DNA of 48,220 nt, taken from positions 1-48,220 of the forward strand of contig NZ_MAEW01000016.1 in NCBI RefSeq assembly GCF_002013375.1, in the 5' to 3' direction. This DNA is from Mycobacterium sp. D16Q13. GTDB taxonomy: Bacteria > Actinomycetota > Actinomycetes > Mycobacteriales > Mycobacteriaceae. Shown here one piece after another: positions 1 to 11,259 of this stretch. The notes beneath the pieces were generated by a model. The model was given only the letters and a program-made list of their open reading frames with translations. It did not search any database and was not told the DNA's origin. The position numbers and the translations under genes were made by a program. Every line of letters begins with the position of its first letter. Within the stretch, counting starts at the first letter, position 1.

Positions 1-13
1 CGGCTAAAGCTCT

Positions 14-655
14 TTACTGGTAGGAGTAGAAGCCGCTCTCGGCGATCCGGCGGCGCTCCTCGGCGCTGACGTCGATATCGGACGGAGACAGCAGGAAGAC
101 CTTCGTCGCGACCTTGTCGAACGAGCCGCGCAGCGCGAACGCGAGCCCGGCCGCGAAGTCAACGACGCGCTTGGCATCCGCATTGTCCATCGACACCAGG
201 TCCATGATCACCGGGGTGCCGTCGCGGAAACGCTCACCAATGGTGCGGGCCTCGCTGTAATCCTTGGGGCGCAGCGTGGTGATTTTCGACAACGGGCTTC
301 CCTCTTCGAAGATGGCGGCGCGGCGCGGATCCATGGCCAGCGCGCCACGGGTGGGGGCGCTACCCCGTAGCGAGCCCAAACGCGGTGCCGGACGATCGAA
401 TTCGCGCGGTGCCGGATGGCGGGTGGCAAAACGGTCTTCCTCGGCGTAGCCCGCCGGGCCAGCCGGTCGGTAGCCGGGCTCGTCGTAGCCGTACTCGGCA
501 TCGTCGGCGAACCGCTCGCCACGACGCGGGTACCGACGGTCCTCGGCGGACGCGCGGCGGGGCGCGGGAGCGTCGACATCGTCGTAATACTCGTCGTCGT
601 AGTCGTCCATGGGAGCCATGCCGAAGTAGGCCTTGACCTTGTGCAGCGTGCTCAT
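14..655 (-). CDS. sepF: Cell division protein SepF
   Basis: SepF is a cytoplasmic FtsZ partner that ties Z-ring filaments to the membrane; in actinobacteria, which lack FtsA, it is thought to be the main membrane tether. The 213-residue protein has a short amphipathic N-terminus ([12 protein letters not shown]) suited to membrane binding, a disordered Asp/Tyr/Arg/Pro-rich linker (about residues 15-115) and the compact SepF domain (about 122-205, with [10 protein letters not shown] and GTPVIMDL). The start is supported by GGAAGG about 7 nt upstream. It lies after ftsZ, pgeF and yggS on the same strand, the usual order, separated from yggS by 88 nt. That gap contains AT-rich CATATAGC on the minus strand that could be a local -10, but I see no matching -35. 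Confidence 0.95.
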   Translation of the reverse strand: MSTLHKVKAYFGMAPMDDYDDEYYDDVDAPAPRRASAEDRRYPRRGERFADDAEYGYDEPGYRPAGPAGYAEEDRFATRHPAPREFDRPAPRLGSLRGSAPTRGALAMDPRRAAIFEEGSPLSKITTLRPKDYSEARTIGERFRDGTPVIMDLVSMDNADAKRVVDFAAGLAFALRGSFDKVATKVFLLSPSDIDVSAEERRRIAESGFYSYQ

Positions 656-743
656 CGCGTGACCTTCCGTGCGTGGGCTATATGGAGTTCAGTTGTTCGC
701 TCGGTCTCTACAGCTGTGTTGCAAATGTGACTGGAGTGACGAT

Positions 744-1454
744 CTACCGTGACGTTAGCGGTCGTTGCGCCATCAACGCCGTTCCGACACGCACACAAGT
801 GGACCCATATTTAATGGCGGTCTCCAGGTCGTTGGACATTCCTGCCGACAAGCGATTCGCGTGTGGATAGCGCTGGCGGACGCGTTCGTGTTCTTGCTGG
901 AGCCGATGAAAGGCCTGGTCGGGATCGGCCTCGCGCGGAGGCAGAGCCATCAGGCCGACGAGCTCCAGATGCTCGCTGGCGACCACCTGCGCGCATAGCT
1001 CGTCGATCCCCGCGAGGTCCGCGATATCCACCCCGCCCCGGGTGGTGTCACCGTCCAGGCTGATCTGGAGATAAACGTGCAGCGGCTCGCGCTCCTCCCC
1101 CGCCCCGCGACCGGCATCCAACGCGGACACCAGCCGCGAGTTGTCCACCGAATGCACCGAATACGCCCAGTGCGCAACCGACTTCGCCTTGTTGCGCTGC
1201 AGATTGCCCACCATATGCCAGTGGATATCCGCGTGGCCGACCTGCTCCACCTTGGCGGCGGCCTCCTGATCTCTCGATTCCCCGAACGCGCGGCAGCCCA
1301 ACCGATACAGCTCCTCGACGTCGGACGCCGGGAAAAACTTGGTGACGGGTAGCAATTGGATGTCGTCGGGATCGCGGTCGGCGGCCCCGGCGGCGGCGCG
1401 GACCCGCTCCCGCACCGCGTCCAGTGCGGTGCTCAGTTCATCGGCACGAGACAT
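744..1454 (-). CDS. YggS/PLPBP family pyridoxal-phosphate homeostasis protein
   Basis: This is a single-domain, fold-type III PLP-binding protein of the YggS/PROSC family, which buffers pyridoxal phosphate and affects amino-acid and keto-acid balance but has no established catalytic activity. The 236-residue protein has the PLP lysine in LLPVTKFFP (K39), the HWHMVGNLQRNKAK strand and the C-terminal phosphate loop LSAGMSNDLE followed by GSTCVRVG. The reading frame is open farther upstream, but the ATG at 1454 matches the family start and overlaps the pgeF stop by one base (TGATG), implying translational coupling. It corresponds to Rv2148c by position. Its place between ftsZ and sepF is widely conserved in Gram-positive bacteria without a clear mechanistic reason. 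Confidence 0.93.
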   Translation of the reverse strand: MSRADELSTALDAVRERVRAAAGAADRDPDDIQLLPVTKFFPASDVEELYRLGCRAFGESRDQEAAAKVEQVGHADIHWHMVGNLQRNKAKSVAHWAYSVHSVDNSRLVSALDAGRGAGEEREPLHVYLQISLDGDTTRGGVDIADLAGIDELCAQVVASEHLELVGLMALPPREADPDQAFHRLQQEHERVRQRYPHANRLSAGMSNDLETAIKYGSTCVRVGTALMAQRPLTSR

Positions 1455-2161
1455 CAGCTGAGCCAGATCACCGATGCCAGTCGGCCGGTACGCGGCTCCC
1501 GGCGATAACTGAACAGATCGGAATCCTCCACGGTGCACCGCGGATCGATATCAATGGCCGTTACGCCCAATCCGGCGAGCTGGCGGGCAATTCCGGCACG
1601 CAGATCCAGGCCCGGCGTGCCGGCGCCGGTCGTCGTGCGACTCCCCGGCAGCGCCGTCTCGACATCCGTGGCCATATCGGCTGGCACCTCGTAATACCGA
1701 CCGCTTACCGCCGGCCCGAGAAAGGCCGAGATACGGCCGACCTCCGCACCGGCTTCCACCATGGCGTCGACGGTGCGCGGCACGATGCCGAGTTTGGCGC
1801 CGACCCGACCGGCGTGGGCACCCGCGATGACTCCCGCGCTCGCATCGGCGAGTAGCACCGGGACGCAGTCCGCGGTCAGGACCGCGAGCGCGATACCGGG
1901 TTCGGTGGTCAACAACGCGTCGGTGTCCGGGATAACCGATGTGCCGGGCCCCTCGACGCGGTGCACGTTGTCGCCGTGAACCTGCTGCATCCAGATCAGA
2001 TGATCGTCCGGCAAGCCCAGCGCGCCCGCGAGGCGTGACCGGTTAGCAGCCACCGCATCGGGGTCGTCACCCACGTGATCGCCGAGGTTGAAACTGTCAA
2101 AAGGTGCGCGTGACACGCCACCACGCCGGGTGGTGGTGACACGTCGAACTCGAAAACCCAT
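1454..2161 (-). CDS. pgeF: Peptidoglycan editing factor PgeF / YlmD-type multicopper-oxidase-fold protein
   Basis: This is a DUF152/YlmD family protein (formerly called polyphenol oxidase or laccase domain). Family members are zinc enzymes acting on purine nucleosides, and the E. coli member removes wrongly placed serine from UDP-MurNAc precursors. The 235 residues contain the His/Cys/His metal triad: H62 in QQVHGDNV, C99 in LTADCVPVLLAD and H116 in AGAHAG. The usual AHAGWRG motif reads AHAGRVG here, a change I recall as typical of mycobacterial Rv2149c-like proteins. It begins 37 nt after the ftsZ stop and its own stop overlaps the yggS start, so it probably belongs to an ftsZ-pgeF-yggS transcript. 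Confidence 0.9.
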   Translation of the reverse strand: MGFRVRRVTTTRRGGVSRAPFDSFNLGDHVGDDPDAVAANRSRLAGALGLPDDHLIWMQQVHGDNVHRVEGPGTSVIPDTDALLTTEPGIALAVLTADCVPVLLADASAGVIAGAHAGRVGAKLGIVPRTVDAMVEAGAEVGRISAFLGPAVSGRYYEVPADMATDVETALPGSRTTTGAGTPGLDLRAGIARQLAGLGVTAIDIDPRCTVEDSDLFSYRREPRTGRLASVIWLS

Positions 2162-2198
2162 ACGTCAGAGGGTAGTTCGTCGGTTAAACAGCAAGCCG

Positions 2199-3347
2199 TC
2201 AGCGCCGCATGAAGGGTGGCACGTCGACATCGTCCTCGTCGCCGCCGAGCGTCACCGTGGCACCGTTGGTGTCCCGGGGCAGGCTCTGCGCGTCGATGGT
2301 GTCGAAAATGCTGGTCCCGTTGGAGCCGTTGACCTGACCGGCCTTACCGGGGGCGACTGTTCCCGGGGCAGCCGTGCCGCTGATGGGCTTGCGGCTGGGG
2401 CCACCGGCGTCGAAACCTGCGGCGATGACGGTGACGCGCACCTCGTCACCCAGGGAATCGTCAATGACCGTACCGAAGATGATGTTGGCTTCGGGGTGCG
2501 CCGACTCCTGCACCAGCGAGGCCGCTTCGTTGATCTCGAACAGACCCAGGTCGCTACCGCCGGCAATCGACATCAGCACGCCTTGCGCGCCTTCCATCGA
2601 CGCCTCGAGCAGCGGCGAATTGATCGCGGTCTCTGCGGCTTTGAGTGCCCTGCCGTCGCCACGCGACGAGCCGATGCCCATCAGGGCACTACCGGCGCCG
2701 GACATGACGCTCTTGACGTCGGCAAAGTCGACGTTGATCAGACCCGGCGTGGTGATGAGATCGGTGATGCCCTGGACGCCGTTGAGCAGCACTTCGTCGG
2801 CGCTGCGGAATGCATCCATGAGCGATACCGCGGCGTCGCCCATCTGCAGCAGGCGATCGTTGGGGATGACAATGAGGGTGTCGCAGCTCTCGCGCAGCGA
2901 GCCAATTCCGTTCTCGGCCTGGCCACTGCGGCGCTTGCCCTCGAACGAAAACGGCCGGGTGACCACACCGATGGTCAACGCACCGAGCTTGCGCGCGATG
3001 CTGGCCACTACGGGCGCACCACCAGTACCGGTGCCACCGCCCTCACCGGCCGTGACGAAGACCATGTCGGCACCCTTGAGGAGTTCCTCGATCTCGTCCT
3101 TGGCATCCTCGGCCGCCTTGCGCCCCACGTCGGGGTCCGCACCCGCGCCCAGGCCGCGCGTGGAGTCGCGGCCGACGTCGAGCTTGACGTCGGCGTCGCT
3201 CATCAACAGCGCTTGCGCGTCGGTGTTGATCGCGATGAACTCGACCCCCTTGAGGCCGTGCTCGATCATCCGGTTGACGGCGTTGACGCCGCCGCCACCG
3301 ATGCCGACGACCTTGATCACCGCGAGGTAGTTGTGTGGAGGCGTCAT
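2199..3347 (-). CDS. ftsZ: Cell division GTPase FtsZ
   Basis: FtsZ is the tubulin-like GTPase that forms the cytokinetic ring. The 382-residue protein has the N-terminal nucleotide-binding core ([14 protein letters not shown], residues 12-25), the tubulin signature GGGTGTG (103-109), the T7-type segment INVDFADVK that completes the GTPase site of the neighbouring subunit, the C-terminal domain to about residue 320, a flexible linker, and the conserved tail [10 protein letters not shown] that binds partners such as SepF and FtsW. The start has a strong ribosome site (GGAGGAAGG). Unlike the overlapping genes upstream, ftsZ is preceded by a 209-nt gap, consistent with extra promoters close to the gene, as known in other mycobacteria. 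Confidence 0.99.
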   Translation of the reverse strand: MTPPHNYLAVIKVVGIGGGGVNAVNRMIEHGLKGVEFIAINTDAQALLMSDADVKLDVGRDSTRGLGAGADPDVGRKAAEDAKDEIEELLKGADMVFVTAGEGGGTGTGGAPVVASIARKLGALTIGVVTRPFSFEGKRRSGQAENGIGSLRESCDTLIVIPNDRLLQMGDAAVSLMDAFRSADEVLLNGVQGITDLITTPGLINVDFADVKSVMSGAGSALMGIGSSRGDGRALKAAETAINSPLLEASMEGAQGVLMSIAGGSDLGLFEINEAASLVQESAHPEANIIFGTVIDDSLGDEVRVTVIAAGFDAGGPSRKPISGTAAPGTVAPGKAGQVNGSNGTSIFDTIDAQSLPRDTNGATVTLGGDEDDVDVPPFMRR

Positions 3348-3383
3348 GGTCGCCTTCCTCCCTGGTTGCTGCCGTGGTCTGGG

Positions 3384-3411
3384 TAGCTAGAGCCTCTCTG
3401 CAAACTCTCAA
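3384..3411 (-). promoter_or_regulatory. Candidate ftsZ-proximal promoter
   Basis: On the minus strand TTGAGA (3411-3406) and TAGCTA (3389-3384) are separated by 16 nt, an acceptable SigA-type -35/-10 pair. It would start transcription near 3377 and give a leader of about 30 nt that includes the ftsZ ribosome site. The 209-nt ftsQ-ftsZ gap is the longest in the mur/fts run, so a promoter here is expected. The hexamers are imperfect and other start sites inside ftsQ are possible. Confidence 0.35.
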
Positions 3412-3556
3412 CCTCTACCTCAGGCTTAGAGTTATGTCAGGTTGTCCCGCTGAAACAGAACGGTAGGGGGCGCGGGATAGCGGGCCCGGGAGGCGCGCCG
3501 AAGGATGCCGGGATTTTCCCGTGGCTATTTCCAGAAACCGCGAGCAGAGCGGTCGC

Positions 3557-4474
3557 TTACTTGACCGTGGTCAGATCCGGGCTGGACACGTCATACATCC
3601 GGCCGGGCTGCGTGAGCAGCGCCCCCAGTTTCTCCGCCTTCTCGGCGGTGCGATCGGTAGTCCCCCACACGATGGTTCGACCGTCGTCGAGCGTCAGCGT
3701 GATCGACGACACCGACGGCGCCGCGACCTTGGCCACCTGCCGCGCCAGATCGGGAGCCAGCGAGGTGAGCACCTGCAGCGCCGCCTTGGTCGTCGGGTCC
3801 TGAGGCCCCGGAGCCACCACGTCGAGCACCGGGATGCCCGGCGGCGGCGGTTCGTTGGCGAAGTCCACCCCGTCGCGGTCAATGAGGTGCGTGCCGTCGC
3901 TGCCCACCCATCCGGCAACCGGCACCCGCTCGACGATCGTGACGCGCAGCGTGGACGGATACTCGCATTGCACCCGCGCGCTGGCCACCCGGCGGATGCT
4001 GGCCACCCGGTCCGCGGCCGCGACGGTGTCGATCTGCAGCAGCCGGGTTCCCTGCGCGATGTTCAGTGCACCAAGGACATCCTGTTGGGTCACCACTCCG
4101 GTGCCGGTAACCACCGTCTGGCGCACCGACATCAGCGGTGTGAAGTACAGAATTGCTCCGAGCCCCACCGTGATCAACGTCAGCAGTACCGCGAGGAGCA
4201 GGGTGTGCAGACCCTGAACCTTCCCTCGGCCCGCGCCCTTGCCCTGGTCGACGTGCTTGCCCTTGGCCGCGGCCTTCGCCTCGCGCCTCGCCTGCTCCAG
4301 GGCGATCGCGCGCCGCTGCGCATCCCGGCGCTCCATCCGCTCGCGCCTGGCCCGCATCCGCGGCCCCTCGTCGGCGTCGTCCTCGCCGACGGCCTCAGCG
4401 GTGGAGTCCTCGATCTCATCGGGTTCCGGGGCCGACTCCGCCGCGCCCTCGGAAGTCTTGTCCGACTCGCTCAT
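3557..4474 (-). CDS. ftsQ: Cell division protein FtsQ (DivIB)
   Basis: FtsQ is a bitopic divisome scaffold that links FtsL/FtsB-like proteins and the FtsW-FtsI synthase to the ring. The 305-residue protein has a long acidic then basic cytoplasmic N-terminus (about 1-85, rich in Glu/Asp and then Arg/Lys), one transmembrane helix (about 90-112, [20 protein letters not shown]), a POTRA domain starting at [12 protein letters not shown] and including the typical [14 protein letters not shown], then the beta domain to the C-terminus. Its ATG overlaps the murC stop (ATGA), so it is probably translated from coupled ribosomes. The length is close to the mycobacterial norm. Confidence 0.95.
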   Translation of the reverse strand: MSESDKTSEGAAESAPEPDEIEDSTAEAVGEDDADEGPRMRARRERMERRDAQRRAIALEQARREAKAAAKGKHVDQGKGAGRGKVQGLHTLLLAVLLTLITVGLGAILYFTPLMSVRQTVVTGTGVVTQQDVLGALNIAQGTRLLQIDTVAAADRVASIRRVASARVQCEYPSTLRVTIVERVPVAGWVGSDGTHLIDRDGVDFANEPPPPGIPVLDVVAPGPQDPTTKAALQVLTSLAPDLARQVAKVAAPSVSSITLTLDDGRTIVWGTTDRTAEKAEKLGALLTQPGRMYDVSSPDLTTVK

Positions 4475-5943
4475 TGACCATTCCTCGGCGGCGGCCAGTC
4501 ATTGGCCCGCACGCGCAATGCACGCACGATCTCCTTACCCTGCAGCGTGACATCGCCAGCGCCCATCGTGACCACCAGATCCCCGGGCGCCGTGGCGGCA
4601 GCGACCTGATCAGCCACCGTCGACAGGTCGCGCAGGTAATGCACCGGCACCCCGGTGATCTGCTCGGCGATCAGCGCACCGCTGACACCCGGGAGGGGAG
4701 CTTCCCGCGCCCCGTAGACATCAAGCACGAACACCAGATCGGCGATGCTCAGCGCCGCGGCGAACTCCGTGGCGAAAGCGGCTGTGCGCGAGTACAAGTG
4801 CGGCTGAAAGACGACAACGGAACGTCCATGTCCCTGCTGCGCGACAATCCCGGAAACAGCCTGCAGCACCGTGCGCACCTCGGTCGGATGGTGCGCATAG
4901 TCATCAAAAACCCGGACACTCTCGACCTGACCGACCAGTTCGAATCGACGGCGCACACCCTCAAATCCGGCCAGACCGTCGAGCACACCCTCGACGGAGG
5001 CCCCGATCTCGGCGGCGGCCACCACGGCGGCCAGCGCGTTCAGGGCCATATGCCGTCCGGGCACCGACAACCGCATGGTGCGTGGGGTGCTCTCGCCCGT
5101 CAACTGAATCTGGGCGATGGCTCCGGTGTCCCGGAACTGCCAGTCCCGCAAGCGCCCGGCCACCGGGACATTCCCTGCCTCGGCCTGATCGACGCTGCCG
5201 TAGCCACGCACCCGGATACCGCGCTCATGGGCCCGGCGCGCCAATGCCGCCGCACCCGGATCATCGAGGCACACCACCAGAACCCCTTCGGGGCCAAGGG
5301 TTTCGGTGAACGCGTCAAACACTGCCGTGTAGGCCTCGACACTGCCGAAATGATCGAGGTGGTCGGCCTCGATATTGGTGACGATGATCAGATTGGGCCG
5401 GTACTGCAGCAGGGAGCCGTCGCTTTCGTCCGCCTCTGCCACGAACACGTCCCCGCTGCCGTGGTGCGCGTTGGTACCGGCTTCGTTGAGCTCGCCGCCG
5501 ACCGCGAACGAGGGGTCGTACTCGCAATGCTGTAGCGCCACGATGAGCATCGAGGTGGTGCTGGTCTTGCCGTGTGTTCCGGTCACCATGAGGGTGCGGT
5601 AACCGGCCATCAGGTCCGCGAGCACGACGGGGCGCAGCAGGATCGGTATACCGCGCCGATTCGCTTCCACCAGTTCGGGATTGGTCTTGGGAATGGCGGC
5701 ATGGGTGGTGACGACCACGGTCGGACCGCCCGGCAGCAGATCCAGGGCAGCACCGTCGTGGCCGACGTTGACGACGGCGCCGCGGGCACGCAGCGCGAGC
5801 ACGCCGCGGGACTCTTTGGCGTCGGAGCCCGATACCTGCGCTCCCCTGTCTAGCAGAATCCGTGCGATACCGGACATTCCGGCGCCGCCGATACCGACCA
5901 TGTGCACGCGGCGCAGGTGCTCCGGGAGTGGACCGACGTTCAT
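4471..5943 (-). CDS. murC: UDP-N-acetylmuramate--L-alanine ligase MurC
   Basis: MurC adds L-alanine to UDP-MurNAc using ATP, the first amino-acid step of peptidoglycan precursor synthesis in the cytoplasm. The 490-residue protein shows the N-terminal Rossmann motif [13 protein letters not shown] (13-25), the Mur ligase P-loop GTHGKTSTT (122-130), the central-domain [10 protein letters not shown] and EADHLDHFG motifs, and the C-terminal [11 protein letters not shown]. The frame stays open well upstream, but the ATG at 5943 fits the family N-terminus and forms an ATGA overlap with the murG stop. The downstream end overlaps ftsQ in the same way. Confidence 0.97.
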   Translation of the reverse strand: MNVGPLPEHLRRVHMVGIGGAGMSGIARILLDRGAQVSGSDAKESRGVLALRARGAVVNVGHDGAALDLLPGGPTVVVTTHAAIPKTNPELVEANRRGIPILLRPVVLADLMAGYRTLMVTGTHGKTSTTSMLIVALQHCEYDPSFAVGGELNEAGTNAHHGSGDVFVAEADESDGSLLQYRPNLIIVTNIEADHLDHFGSVEAYTAVFDAFTETLGPEGVLVVCLDDPGAAALARRAHERGIRVRGYGSVDQAEAGNVPVAGRLRDWQFRDTGAIAQIQLTGESTPRTMRLSVPGRHMALNALAAVVAAAEIGASVEGVLDGLAGFEGVRRRFELVGQVESVRVFDDYAHHPTEVRTVLQAVSGIVAQQGHGRSVVVFQPHLYSRTAAFATEFAAALSIADLVFVLDVYGAREAPLPGVSGALIAEQITGVPVHYLRDLSTVADQVAAATAPGDLVVTMGAGDVTLQGKEIVRALRVRANDWPPPRNGQ

Positions 5944-7100
5944 CGCGAGGTGCCCCGTCTCTGAGAACGCCGTTCTCGGGCGACATCCAATGCCACCTGA
6001 GCCACCTGCCGCGCGGCGTCCGGATGTCCGGACAATGCGGCGGCCGACGTCATCGTGGCAAGTTTGCCGGAATCGGACAATATCTCGATCACCATGTGCG
6101 CCAATGTCTCCGGAGTGAGGTCGCGATCCGCGACGATGACCCCGCCGCCGGCATCGACAACCGGCAACGCGTTGAGACGCTGTTCGCCGTTGCCGATGGG
6201 CAGCGGTACATAGATGGCGGGCAGCCCGACCGCCGAAACCTCCGCGACGGTCATCGCGCCGGACCGGCATACCGCGATATCGGCCGCGGCGTACGCCAGG
6301 TCCATCCGGTCCAGGTACGGCAGGGCCACATACCTGGGGACACCCGGGCCCTCGTCAGGTCTCGGCTCGGGCAACTCGATCGTGTTCTTCGGCCCGTGCG
6401 CGTGCAGCACCGAAACCCCCGCAGAGGCAAGGTCATTGGCGGCTGCCGAGACGGCATTGTTCAGGGACACGGCACCTTGGGAACCACCGAACACGAGCAG
6501 CACCAGTGCGTTGTCGTCAAACCCGTAGTGGGCGCGCGCCTCCTGCCGCAACGCGGCACGATCCAGCGCCGTGATCGACCCGCGAACGGGCACGCCGACC
6601 ACCTCCGCGTGGCGCAGTCCCGAATCCGGGACCGCGGACAACACCCGCTGTGCGCGGCGCGCTCCAACCCGATTGGCAAGGCCGGCACGAGCGTTCGCCT
6701 CGTGGATAACCACCGGAACGCGGGAACGGCGCAACGGCCCGCGACGAGCCGCCAGATAGGCGGGAAGGGCCACATAACCACCGAAGCCGATCACGACGTC
6801 GGCCCCGACATTGTCGAACACCGCCCGCGTCTGCCGCACCGCCTGGCGCACCCGGAGTGGCAATCGCACCAGGTCGCCCGTGAGTCGCCGCGGCAGTGGC
6901 ACCGGGACGATGAGTTCCAGGTCGTAACCACGATCGGGCACCAGCCGCGTCTCCAGGCCGCGCTCGGTGCCCAGTGCGGTGATCCGCACCGACGGGTCGA
7001 TCTCGCGCAGCGCGTCGGCGACCGCCATGGCGGGCTCGACGTGACCCGCGGTACCGCCACCGGCTAGCACCACCGAAAGCGGCCGAAGTTCATCACTCAC
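5940..7100 (-). CDS. murG: UDP-GlcNAc--MurNAc-pentapeptide-pyrophosphoryl-undecaprenol GlcNAc transferase MurG
   Basis: MurG is the peripheral membrane GT28 glycosyltransferase that turns lipid I into lipid II. The protein has the N-terminal glycine-rich loop [13 protein letters not shown], the hydrophobic and basic membrane-facing segment around [21 protein letters not shown], and the donor-binding C-terminal domain with [25 protein letters not shown] and [10 protein letters not shown] chose the GTG at 7100 (386 residues) because AAAGGA lies about 10 nt upstream; an in-frame TTG at 7130 would add 10 residues but has no good ribosome site. It starts 44 nt after the ftsW stop and its stop overlaps murC. 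Confidence 0.95.
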   Translation of the reverse strand: MSDELRPLSVVLAGGGTAGHVEPAMAVADALREIDPSVRITALGTERGLETRLVPDRGYDLELIVPVPLPRRLTGDLVRLPLRVRQAVRQTRAVFDNVGADVVIGFGGYVALPAYLAARRGPLRRSRVPVVIHEANARAGLANRVGARRAQRVLSAVPDSGLRHAEVVGVPVRGSITALDRAALRQEARAHYGFDDNALVLLVFGGSQGAVSLNNAVSAAANDLASAGVSVLHAHGPKNTIELPEPRPDEGPGVPRYVALPYLDRMDLAYAAADIAVCRSGAMTVAEVSAVGLPAIYVPLPIGNGEQRLNALPVVDAGGGVIVADRDLTPETLAHMVIEILSDSGKLATMTSAAALSGHPDAARQVAQVALDVARERRSQRRGTSR

Positions 7101-7144
7101 TCCGGGAGCATCCTTTCGGTCTGACAGCAATCACATGTCGGCAG

Positions 7145-8704
7145 CTATCGATGGGTTCGGGCGCGTGAACCCCCGGCCCGGGATTGCTCACGGGTCCGGC
7201 CGCTCGCACGCGTGCCCGAGGCCCTGCGCACCTGCTGTACCTGCCTATGATGCCCTGCCTCGCTCTCGGAGCGTGCACGTGGCGTGCGCTTGGCGCCTTG
7301 TTTGGGCTCTGCCTGCCGTGGTCGATCGGGCCGCGGCTTGGCCGTCTCGGTGCTGCGCACGGCCGACTTGGCACGGAGCCGATCACGTGCGGTATCGATC
7401 CGCGGGGCCACGTACGGCTCCGGCGACGGGAGCCGCAGCACCCTGTTCATCCGGTCACCCGAACCCGCGCGCAGGGCAGCGACGGCCTCGGGTTCATGGC
7501 GCGCCGCGTTGGCAATAAGACCGATCATGAAAAGGGCTGTGGCCGTCGCTGTTCCACCCGAGGAGATGAGCGGGAGCTGAATACCGGTCACCGGCAGCAG
7601 GCCGATCACGTACCCGATGTTGATGAAGGACTGGCCGATGACCCACATGCCGGCAGTGGCGGTCAGCATCCGCAGGAACGGGTCAGCACTGCGCTTGGCG
7701 ATGCGCATGGCGGTGTACGCGAACACCCCGAACAGGGCCAGTACCCCGAGGCAGCCGACGAAGCCGAGCTCCTCGCCGATGATCGCGAAGATGAAGTCGT
7801 TGTGGGCGTTGGGCAAGTAGTGCCACTTGGCGGAACCCTGCCCCAGCCCCTGGCCGAAGAAACCACCCTGGGCCAGCGCGAATCGGGCCTGCCGCGACTG
7901 ATAACCCGTCGCCTGCGGGTCCGCCGAAGGATCCAGCCAGGCCTTCACCCGGTCAGAGCGATACCCGGCAGAGACGGCGAGGATGGCCGCCGCCAGCACG
8001 GCGGCCACCACCGAACTGAGGAACACCTTCAGCGGCAGCCCGGCATACCAGAGCAGCGCCAACAAGATGATGCTCATGGAGACCGTCTGCCCCAGGTCGG
8101 GCTGGATGACGATGAGGACGAGCGCGATCAGCGCGGCGGGCACCAGGGGAACGAGCATCTCGCGCAGTGACGCCTTCTCCATGCGACGCGATGCCAGCAG
8201 ATGCGCACCCCAGATCGCGAAGGCGATCTTGGTGAGCTCCGAGGGCTGCATCGACATGCCGCCATAGACGAACCAGCCGCGAGAACCGTTGGAGTACGTG
8301 CCAATTCCGGGTACGAGCACCAGGGTGATCAGGACGATGGTGAAGACGAAGGCCGGAAAGGAGTACTTGCGCATCACCCGGATAGGGGTGCGCAGCGCGA
8401 TGTAGAAACCAACCAGGCCTACACACACCCAGAGCACCTGCTTGCCGAAGACGGCCCACGCCGATCCGTCCACGTCGTAGGACTCGACGCCCGATGCGGA
8501 CAACACCATGATGAGCCCGAGTGTGGTCAGCAACGCGGCCGTCGCGACGATCAGGTGAAACGACGTCATGGGCCGGTTCAGCCAGGCACCCAGCCGAGTC
8601 CGGGCCACCAACCCATCGGACTTCACGGCGGAAGACTTCTTGGCCGGCGTGGTCGCGTTCTTGGAGCGGAAAATTCTGGCGAATGGGGCGGTCAGGGCCG
8701 ACAC
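7145..8704 (-). CDS. ftsW: Septal peptidoglycan polymerase FtsW (SEDS family)
   Basis: FtsW is the SEDS glycosyltransferase that polymerises lipid II at the septum with its partner transpeptidase FtsI. The 519-residue protein has a basic cytoplasmic N-terminus, about ten membrane helices from residue 45 to 415, and conserved SEDS motifs: [17 protein letters not shown] (containing the family's essential aspartate), [16 protein letters not shown] and LISSGGTA. The tail after about residue 420 is long, disordered and very rich in Arg, Ser and Gln, like other mycobacterial FtsW tails reported to contact FtsZ and FtsI. The start is a GTG 11 nt after the murD stop; the weak local ribosome site suggests coupling. 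Confidence 0.97.
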   Translation of the reverse strand: MSALTAPFARIFRSKNATTPAKKSSAVKSDGLVARTRLGAWLNRPMTSFHLIVATAALLTTLGLIMVLSASGVESYDVDGSAWAVFGKQVLWVCVGLVGFYIALRTPIRVMRKYSFPAFVFTIVLITLVLVPGIGTYSNGSRGWFVYGGMSMQPSELTKIAFAIWGAHLLASRRMEKASLREMLVPLVPAALIALVLIVIQPDLGQTVSMSIILLALLWYAGLPLKVFLSSVVAAVLAAAILAVSAGYRSDRVKAWLDPSADPQATGYQSRQARFALAQGGFFGQGLGQGSAKWHYLPNAHNDFIFAIIGEELGFVGCLGVLALFGVFAYTAMRIAKRSADPFLRMLTATAGMWVIGQSFINIGYVIGLLPVTGIQLPLISSGGTATATALFMIGLIANAARHEPEAVAALRAGSGDRMNRVLRLPSPEPYVAPRIDTARDRLRAKSAVRSTETAKPRPDRPRQAEPKQGAKRTPRARSESEAGHHRQVQQVRRASGTRASGRTREQSRAGGSRARTHR

Positions 8705-8715
8705 GTCGCTGTCAC

Positions 8716-10173
8716 CTAACCGGTAAGTGCGTGCACCGCTGCGGCGAATCTGTCGCCACGCTCGGAGTACCCGCTGAATTGGTCGAAGGATGCGCCAGCC
8801 GGAGCCAGCAGCACGGTGTCGCCAGGCTGGGCCACTGTGCTGGCGTGCCGGACGGCCGCGGACATGACCCGGGTACCCACGTCAGTGCCACCCCCATCCG
8901 CCTCATCAGTCACATAGACCACATTTGCCTCTTGCACCCCAGCATCCTCGCGCGTCACAACCGCAACTACGGGTACATCCGGCGCGTGTCGCGCCAAAGC
9001 CTCAGCGATCAGGCCTCGATCCGTGCCGATCAGCACAACTGCGCCTAGCCGGTCGGCACAACCGCGCACCAGATCATCGACCGCCGCGCCCTTGAGCAAC
9101 CCCCCGGCGATCCAGACCACACGCCGATACGCGGCGATGGACGCCGCGGCCGCATGCGGATTGGTGGCCTTCGAGTCATCCACATACGCGATGTCGCGAC
9201 GCACAGCGACCAGCTCGGCCCGGTGCCGCCCCACCTGAAAGGCTCCCAACGCGCGGGCAACGGCCTCGGCGGGAACGCCCGCCGCGCGGGCCAGCGCGGC
9301 GGCGGCCAGTGCGTTGAGCACACCGATCGGACCCCCCACCGGAAGCTTTGACACCTCGATCAGCGGCACGTCAGCCCCGAATGCCCGGTCCACCAGCCAG
9401 CCGTCGCGCACCCCGAGCTCTCCGGGCGCGGGCTCACCGGTGCGAAATCCCGCCGTGATCGGCGCCGACGCACCGGAAAGCAGCCCGGCCGCCACCGCAT
9501 CGTCCATACCGACGACCGCGACCTCACCGTTGAGCGCTCGTGCCTTGTCCCGGGTGTAGGCGTCCATTCCCCCATGCCAGTCGAGGTGATCCTCGGCCAC
9601 ATTGAGCACCACGCCGGCCGCCGGGCGCACCGACGGCGCCCAATGCAACTGGAAGCTCGACAGCTCGACGGCGAGATAGTCGACATCGCGAGCCAATACA
9701 TTCAAAACCGGGTCGCCGATGTTCCCGCACAGTGCACTCGTACGCCCCGCTGCGGTCAGCATCTCGTGGACCATGGCCGTGGTCGTGGTCTTTCCGTTGG
9801 TTCCGGTGACCACCAGCCACTGCTTGGGCGGTCCATACCGACCGGAAACGTCCAGACGCCACGCCAATTCGACGTCGCCCCAGATGGGCAACCCGGCCTG
9901 AACGGCGGCCATGACGACAGGTGAGGATGGACCGAAGCCGGGGCTCACGATCACCAGGTCCTGGTCGGTCATGGAGCGCTGCGCCTCTGCGGTGGTGAGC
10001 GCTCCACGCCCTGCTTCGCGATGACGCTGCAGAGCTTCCTCGTTGTCATCGCAGACGGTGATGAGGAGGTCGAATCCGGCCAGCGCGGCCACCACGGCAT
10101 CGCCGGTGACACGCGCACCGCAGACCAGAACTCTTGTCCCGCCGGCCAGTTCCGGCACATCAGAAGCGGTCAT
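8716..10173 (-). CDS. murD: UDP-N-acetylmuramoylalanine--D-glutamate ligase MurD
   Basis: MurD adds D-glutamate to UDP-MurNAc-L-Ala in the cytoplasm. The 485-residue protein has the N-terminal nucleotide-like domain ([13 protein letters not shown]), the ATP P-loop GTNGKTTTT (124-132), the central-domain ELSSFQLHW and [12 protein letters not shown] motifs, and the C-terminal [23 protein letters not shown] with the catalytic DDSKATN segment. The C-terminus ends in the [15 protein letters not shown] block typical of MurD. It starts 6 nt after the mraY stop, within the tightly packed mraY-murD-ftsW run. Confidence 0.97.
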   Translation of the reverse strand: MTASDVPELAGGTRVLVCGARVTGDAVVAALAGFDLLITVCDDNEEALQRHREAGRGALTTAEAQRSMTDQDLVIVSPGFGPSSPVVMAAVQAGLPIWGDVELAWRLDVSGRYGPPKQWLVVTGTNGKTTTTAMVHEMLTAAGRTSALCGNIGDPVLNVLARDVDYLAVELSSFQLHWAPSVRPAAGVVLNVAEDHLDWHGGMDAYTRDKARALNGEVAVVGMDDAVAAGLLSGASAPITAGFRTGEPAPGELGVRDGWLVDRAFGADVPLIEVSKLPVGGPIGVLNALAAAALARAAGVPAEAVARALGAFQVGRHRAELVAVRRDIAYVDDSKATNPHAAAASIAAYRRVVWIAGGLLKGAAVDDLVRGCADRLGAVVLIGTDRGLIAEALARHAPDVPVVAVVTREDAGVQEANVVYVTDEADGGGTDVGTRVMSAAVRHASTVAQPGDTVLLAPAGASFDQFSGYSERGDRFAAAVHALTG

Positions 10174-10179
10174 GGCCGG

Positions 10180-11259
10180 TTAGTCACCGATCGTGGCGAG
10201 CCACTCGCCATAGAACAGGGCCAATCCCAACCCGCAGGCGATCGCCGTCAAGAGCCAGAACCGGATGATGACCGTGGTTTCCGCCCAGCCCAGCAGCTCG
10301 AAATGATGATGGAACGGCGCCATGCGGAACACCCTGCGCCCGGTGGTGCGGAATGCGGCGATCTGCAGGACCACGGACACGATCTCGGCCACAAACAGCG
10401 CGCCCAGCACCACGGCGAGCAACTCGGTCCGGGTAGTCACCGACAGGCCCGCGATGATGCCGCCCAGAGCGAGCGATCCGGTGTCCCCCATGAAGATCTT
10501 GGCGGGTGCGGCATTCCACCACAGGAACCCGATACACGCTCCCGCGGTTGCCGCCGCGATCACCGCCAGGTCCAGCGGGTCACGCACGTTGTAGCAGGCG
10601 ACACCGGGATGTGTGGAGCAGGCGTTGCGGTACTGCCAGAAGGTCACGATGACGTAGGCGCCGGTGACCATGGCCATACATCCACCGGCCAGCCCGTCCA
10701 GGCCATCGGTGAAGTTGACGGCGTTGGACCACGACATCACCAGAATCACGCAGAAGAGCACGAAGACAATCGCGGGCATCGCGACGGTGGCGATCTCGCG
10801 CACGTAGGAGAGCTGCGGACTGCCGGGCGTCAACCCGTCGGTGTTCCGGAACTGCAGCACCAGCACGCCGAAGACGAGTGCCGACAGGATCTGGCCGACG
10901 GTCTTGGAGGTCTTGTTCAGGCCGAGGTTACGTGCCTTGCGAATCTTGATGAAGTCGTCGATGAAACCGACTCCTCCAAGCATGGTGCCCAACGCCAGCA
11001 CCAGCAGCCCGGACGCCGAGGGGCCATCGGACCCGAACGCGATGCCAATCAGGTGTGACCCGAAGTATCCGGCCCACATACCGGCCAGGATCGCGACGCC
11101 GCCCATCGACGGGGTACCGCGCTTTTTCTGATGATGCTGCGGACCGTCGTCCCGGATCTCCTGGCCGAAGCCCTGGCGCGAGAACACCCGGATGAGCACC
11201 GGGGTGAGCATGATCGAGACCAGGATCGCGATCCCGGCCGCGATGATGATCTGCCTCAT
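10180..11259 (-). CDS. mraY: Phospho-N-acetylmuramoyl-pentapeptide transferase MraY
   Basis: MraY transfers phospho-MurNAc-pentapeptide to undecaprenyl phosphate, making lipid I at the inner face of the membrane. The 359-residue polytopic protein (about ten helices) has the family signature [10 protein letters not shown] (45-54), the Mg-binding aspartate pair in GFIDDFIK (D101/D102), the [12 protein letters not shown] loop, [12 protein letters not shown], and the late cytoplasmic His cluster PFHHHFE. Its ATG overlaps the murF stop (ATGA). MraY is the target of nucleoside antibiotics such as the capuramycins and tunicamycins. Confidence 0.98.
   Translation of the reverse strand: MRQIIIAAGIAILVSIMLTPVLIRVFSRQGFGQEIRDDGPQHHQKKRGTPSMGGVAILAGMWAGYFGSHLIGIAFGSDGPSASGLLVLALGTMLGGVGFIDDFIKIRKARNLGLNKTSKTVGQILSALVFGVLVLQFRNTDGLTPGSPQLSYVREIATVAMPAIVFVLFCVILVMSWSNAVNFTDGLDGLAGGCMAMVTGAYVIVTFWQYRNACSTHPGVACYNVRDPLDLAVIAAATAGACIGFLWWNAAPAKIFMGDTGSLALGGIIAGLSVTTRTELLAVVLGALFVAEIVSVVLQIAAFRTTGRRVFRMAPFHHHFELLGWAETTVIIRFWLLTAIACGLGLALFYGEWLATIGD

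Noticed and set aside
2088..3386. 432-codon open frame antisense to ftsZ
   Set aside because: It mirrors the codon structure of ftsZ in a GC-rich genome; no domain or ribosome site is visible, and the ftsZ reading is certain.
3491..3530. Small hairpin CGGGA-TTT-TCCCG near the ftsQ 3' end as a terminator
   Set aside because: Only a 5-bp stem without a U tract, and ftsQ-ftsZ read-through is expected biologically.
4471..6270. 599-codon version of murC extending into murG
   Set aside because: The upstream part is an out-of-frame reading of murG; the family N-terminus and the ATGA overlap place the start at 5943.
7101..7130. Ten-residue N-terminal extension of MurG from TTG 7130
   Set aside because: The internal GTG at 7100 has a better-placed AAAGGA; the TTG has no ribosome site. 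Not fully excluded.
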